Source of the DNA: Chloroflexota bacterium
GTDB taxonomy: Bacteria > Chloroflexota > Limnocylindria > Limnocylindrales > CSP1-4
Assembly: GCA_003157875.1 (NCBI GenBank)
Contig: PMKV01000138.1
Span: forward strand, 1,936-35,423
Direction: 5' to 3'
DNA: 33,488 nt
The notes under the pieces are model-generated. The model made no database searches. It was not told the origin of the DNA and was given only the letters and a program-made list of their open reading frames with translations. Position 1 is the first letter of the stretch; the number at the start of each line of letters is the position of its first letter. The translations under genes and the position numbers were made by a program. Shown here in pieces: positions 31,198 through 33,488 of this stretch.

Positions 31198-31472
31198 CGT
31201 CAGGCCCTGGCCCTCTCTCGTGGTCCCGACGGGTCCTCTCAAGGCCGCTGCCGTCGGTGAATCGAAGCTCCCGAGAGACTCGTCGGGACTGGCCGCGACG
31301 GTTGGTTTCTTTCCTCATGTTGCCTGGCGTGTTACCTGAGCGCCCGCTCCATGGAAGCCGCAGGTCGCTCGGCCGACTCCTCTCGAGAGTGGGCAGAACA
31401 TGCTCAAGCCCAGCCTCTGCTGTCGGCGAGGCATGGTTCGAGATGTGCCAACCGCGCATTCCGCCCAGCGAA

Positions 31473-32840
31473 TCACCCGAAGATGGTTGTTAGGATCAGG
31501 CCCATGGCCGCCAGGCCCATCACGATCGTGGTCACCCAGCCGAGGACATTCAGAAGACGACCGTTGGTCTGTTGGCCCATCGCCGCACGATCGTTGCACA
31601 CGATCATTACCAGGAAGACGAGCGGCACGGCGATGATGCCGTTGAGCACCGCGCTCAGGACGAGGGCCGTGATGGGATTGATGCCAAGGAAGTTGATCGC
31701 CACTCCGACAAGCGTCGCCGCGACGATGACAAGGTAGAACTGCGGCGCCCGAGTGATCTTGTGATCGAGCCCGGACCGCCAGCCGAAGGCTTCGGAGACG
31801 CCGTATGCCGCAGAGCCCGTGAGGACGGGCACGGCCAGTACTCCAGCGCCGATGAGCCCGATGGCAAGCAAGAAGGCGGACGCATCGCCGGCCAGCGGGC
31901 GCAATGCCTGGGCTGCTTCAGTTGCCGAAGTTACATCGTGCTTGCCCGCCACGAACAGAGTGGCACCCGTAGTGAGGATGATGAAGTAGGCCACGATCTC
32001 GGAGAAGATCATCCCCGCCATCGTGTCCCACAGTGCGTACTTGAGTTCGAACCGAGTGGCCCCCTGGCGGTGCCTTAGCGTGCGCCGACCGATGCTGATC
32101 TGTTCCTCCACTTCCTGGCTCGCCTGCCAGAAGAAGAGATACGGCGAGATCGTCGTGCCGAGCAGCGCGACGAGAATGCCGATGTATGCCGGGTCGAGAG
32201 AGATGGTCGGCACCAGTGATCCAAGCAGGACCTTGACCAGGTCCGGCCGTGCGAAGAGGGCCGCCCCAATGTACGCAAGCAGAGCCAGCGACAACCACTT
32301 GAAGACTTTGTCGATAAGGCGATAGCCTCCGAAGACCTGAAGCCCGATGATTCCCAGGCTGACCGGCACTACGAAGACGAGGTCCGAGATCGGCGGCACC
32401 AGCAGGTTCATGGCCGCCGCGATTGCTCCGATGTCCGCTCCGGCGTTTAGCGTGTTGGCGATGACCAGGCCGATCACCGCGGGATAGAGGGCCCGGTGGT
32501 AGTGCTCGCGGAGCACGCCTGCCAGCCCCTTGCCGGTCACCAGGCCGATCTTCGCGCACATGTATTGGACGGCCGTCTGCATGGGCAGCATCGCGATGGT
32601 CGTCCAGAGTGTGGCAAAGCCATACTGCGCGCCGGCCTGGGCGTAGGTCCCGATACCCGAGGGATCGTCGTCGGACGCCCCGGTTATGAGGCCCGGACCA
32701 AGGGCTTTGCCGAGACGTCGGAACGCGTTTGGTTCGGCCCGCAACTCGGCCGTCTTGGGGTCGACGGGGCGTTCCGGATCCACACTCGGCTCACCAGAGC
32801 CAGTCGTTTCGCGCTTCTTGGACCTTGATGCGGTCCCCAC
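31473..32840 (-). CDS. NRAMP-family (SLC11-like) divalent metal transporter, divergent motifs
   Basis: 455 aa from the GTG at 32840, chosen for AAAAGGAG five nt upstream; the frame extends to 32957 without a ribosome site. About 11 transmembrane helices. TM1 holds GASDDDPSGIGTY, where canonical NRAMPs have DPGN. The metal-site asparagine is replaced (D59, P60, S61, G62). TM6 has TTISPYLFFWQASQEVEEQ instead of the canonical MPH motif, so the metal-coordinating Met is a Ser and the His a Tyr. Helices such as LLVPPISDLVFVVPVSLGI and VLTGSAAYGVSEAFGW are otherwise NRAMP-like. Loss of the soft Met ligand is what distinguishes NRAMP-related Mg2+ transporters from Mn/Fe ones, so a Mg2+-like substrate is possible but unproven. 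A hydrophilic N-terminal tail of 40 residues precedes TM1. It lies inside the direct repeats. Confidence 0.9.
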   Translation of the reverse strand: MGTASRSKKRETTGSGEPSVDPERPVDPKTAELRAEPNAFRRLGKALGPGLITGASDDDPSGIGTYAQAGAQYGFATLWTTIAMLPMQTAVQYMCAKIGLVTGKGLAGVLREHYHRALYPAVIGLVIANTLNAGADIGAIAAAMNLLVPPISDLVFVVPVSLGIIGLQVFGGYRLIDKVFKWLSLALLAYIGAALFARPDLVKVLLGSLVPTISLDPAYIGILVALLGTTISPYLFFWQASQEVEEQISIGRRTLRHRQGATRFELKYALWDTMAGMIFSEIVAYFIILTTGATLFVAGKHDVTSATEAAQALRPLAGDASAFLLAIGLIGAGVLAVPVLTGSAAYGVSEAFGWRSGLDHKITRAPQFYLVIVAATLVGVAINFLGINPITALVLSAVLNGIIAVPLVFLVMIVCNDRAAMGQQTNGRLLNVLGWVTTIVMGLAAMGLILTTIFG

Positions 32841-33235
32841 GTCCACTCCTTTTGTTCCCGAACCGATGGAGCCGCGCCGCAGCGACCGGATCAGCGTAGC
32901 GCCGGCGCCACCCGATCGGCACTTCTGACGGCCTGATCCCGGCAGGTGCGCGGCCACTCAGGGAGGGTTCTCCATCCTGGCGACAGGCCCACTCAGAACC
33001 CAGACTCAGAAGAGTTCATCGACATTGACGACTACGTGCTCAGGCACGGCTAACAGGAGTATCGAGATGACCGGCGACCGGTCGCAGCAGGGCGTGGGCA
33101 ACGTGCGGGACGCCGCCAGACCGCGCTGACAGGGAGACCCAACGACGCGAACGCGCCTCTTACGGCGCTCACCCGGAGCACTTGAGGCTGGTCGTGCTCG
33201 TCCCCAATTCTTATCCAATGGGAGGTAACGCCGTT
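32841..33235. other. 395-nt region upstream of the NRAMP and GlsB genes
   Basis: Divergent promoter region with a short CsbD-like remnant (33067-33129) and a perfect 12-bp palindrome GCGACCGGTCGC (33074-33085) inside it. No other gene is supported. Confidence 0.6.
33067..33129 (+). pseudogene. CsbD-like remnant, 20 codons
   Basis: ATG with AGGAG 7 nt upstream, encoding MTGDRSQQGVGNVRDAARPR and a stop. TGDRSQQ followed by G-x-V-x-D-A-A matches the GDRSxQAEGKxxxAAG stretch of CsbD-family stress proteins. The rest of that 50-70 aa family is missing. CsbD and GlsB/YeaQ genes often occur together, which fits the gene 100 nt downstream. Whether the short peptide is made is unknown. Confidence 0.45.
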
Positions 33236-33418
33236 ATGGGCATCATCGCGTGGATCGTCCTCGGGGCGATCGCCGGCTTCGTCACCAACCTCATCACGGG
33301 CGGCTCGGAAGGCGTCATCGCCACGATCCTCCTCGGCATCGTCGGTGCCGTCGTCGGGGGCTACCTGGCCGGCACGGTCCTAAAGGTCGCCGACGTGTTG
33401 CTGGCCCACGGTCCATAA
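33236..33418 (+). CDS. Short GlsB/YeaQ/YmgE-family membrane protein
   Basis: 60 aa, ATG with GGAGGT nine nt upstream. The first helix MGIIAWIVLGAIAGFVTNLI and second helix ATILLGIVGAVVGGYLAG are typical of the transglycosylase-associated (GlsB/YeaQ/YmgE) family, small glycine-rich membrane proteins linked to stress. Family members usually have about 80 residues and a third helix. Here a polar ending (KVADVLLAHGP) replaces it, so the protein may be truncated or a short variant. Lies between a CsbD-like remnant and a terminator. Confidence 0.85.
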   Translation: MGIIAWIVLGAIAGFVTNLITGGSEGVIATILLGIVGAVVGGYLAGTVLKVADVLLAHGP

Positions 33419-33436
33419 GGGAAGGCTCGAAACACG

Positions 33437-33460
33437 AAACCCGGTCCTTCGACCGGGTTT
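33437..33460. terminator. Terminator between GlsB-like gene and tRNA end
   Basis: AAACCCGGTC pairs with GACCGGGTTT (10 bp, loop CTTC). It can serve the GlsB-like gene on the plus strand and the tRNA on the minus strand. Confidence 0.8.
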
Positions 33461-33465
33461 CAGTT

Positions 33466-33488
33466 ATCGGCATTGGTTGCGGGGGACG
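33466..33488. repeat. Direct repeat, right copy (at window edge)
   Basis: Identical to 31147-31169; the window ends inside it, so its full length cannot be seen. Confidence 0.9.
33474..33488 (-). tRNA. 3' end of a tRNA (probably initiator Met), cut by window edge
   Basis: On the minus strand CGTCCCCCGCAACCA, the same acceptor 3' strand, A72/A73 and encoded CCA as the fragment at 31155. Only 15 nt are visible; whether the rest is intact lies outside the window. Confidence 0.5.

Larger units (their letters stand above)
31086..31472. other. 387-nt region with terminator and tRNA 3'-half, no gene
   Basis: Contains the AKR terminator (31119-31140), the tRNA fragment (31155-31197) and about 275 nt in which I find no supported gene. 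Apparent reading frames across the tRNA fragment (a GTDSNRRPSG peptide) are translation artefacts of tRNA sequence. Confidence 0.7.

Noticed and set aside
31158-31260. Small frame giving GTDSNRRPSGYA
   Set aside because: Classic artefact of translating the T arm and anticodon arm of a tRNA.
33074-33085. Perfect palindrome GCGACCGGTCGC as an operator
   Set aside because: It falls within the CsbD-like remnant, and a single GC-rich 12-mer is not enough evidence.

Overview
The window is dense bacterial DNA of high G+C, with short intergenic gaps and many GTG starts. The gene set (comEA-comEC-holA, a seven-iron ferredoxin, proC and proline dehydrogenase, an LmbE-type deacetylase, PCu(A)C-like and PepSY proteins) would suit a high-GC Chloroflexota or Actinomycetota lineage. 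Chloroflexota is my preferred guess, but nothing here proves it. Two start modes coexist. Some genes have AGGAG-type ribosome sites. At least seven others have a TANNNT -10 hexamer ending 6-7 nt before the start codon, the signature of leaderless mRNAs.

Layout. 1-667 is the 3' end of leuS. 799-2868 is a lipoprotein beta-propeller fused to a polytopic membrane domain. 3030-4463 is an unrecognised protein carrying a nucleotidyltransferase-like signature. 4693-9508 is a compact forward cluster (comEA, comEC, an HD-domain gene, holA) for DNA uptake and replication, preceded by four 11-bp-phased repeats. 9524-11269 holds three small reverse genes (SH3-like, PAS-like, zinc-finger). 11518-13841 holds a DMT transporter, a DinB-like protein and a GyrI-like protein. 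13884-15347 is a coupled reverse pair: thioredoxin-like protein and proline dehydrogenase.

15.35-19.7 kb looks like an accessory island, with less GC-biased codons and several broken genes. It holds a caspase/CHAT-like C-terminal remnant, a secreted PepSY protein, a frameshifted ECF sigma factor, a membrane-anchored PCu(A)C-like protein that has lost its usual copper ligands, and a protein of unknown function. An imperfect inverted repeat encloses the sigma/PCu(A)C pair. Both copies include a hairpin whose stem is conserved by paired base changes.

19704-25980 is a reverse block: unknown small protein, S9 peptidase, LmbE deacetylase, proC, methyltransferase and BtuF-like protein. A striking structured-RNA-like element lies at 24121-24194, between the methyltransferase and proC. 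26091-31085 holds a ferredoxin, a YHS protein, a DksA/TraR-type zinc finger protein, a GNAT, a terpene-cyclase-like gene broken by an in-frame TGA, a zinc-ribbon/TM/Ig-like surface protein and an aldo-keto reductase.

31.1 kb to the end is bracketed by direct repeats of the 3' end of an initiator-type tRNA plus its terminator. Between them lie a divergent NRAMP-family transporter, a CsbD-like remnant and a short GlsB/YeaQ membrane protein. This looks like a small tRNA-associated insertion or duplication.
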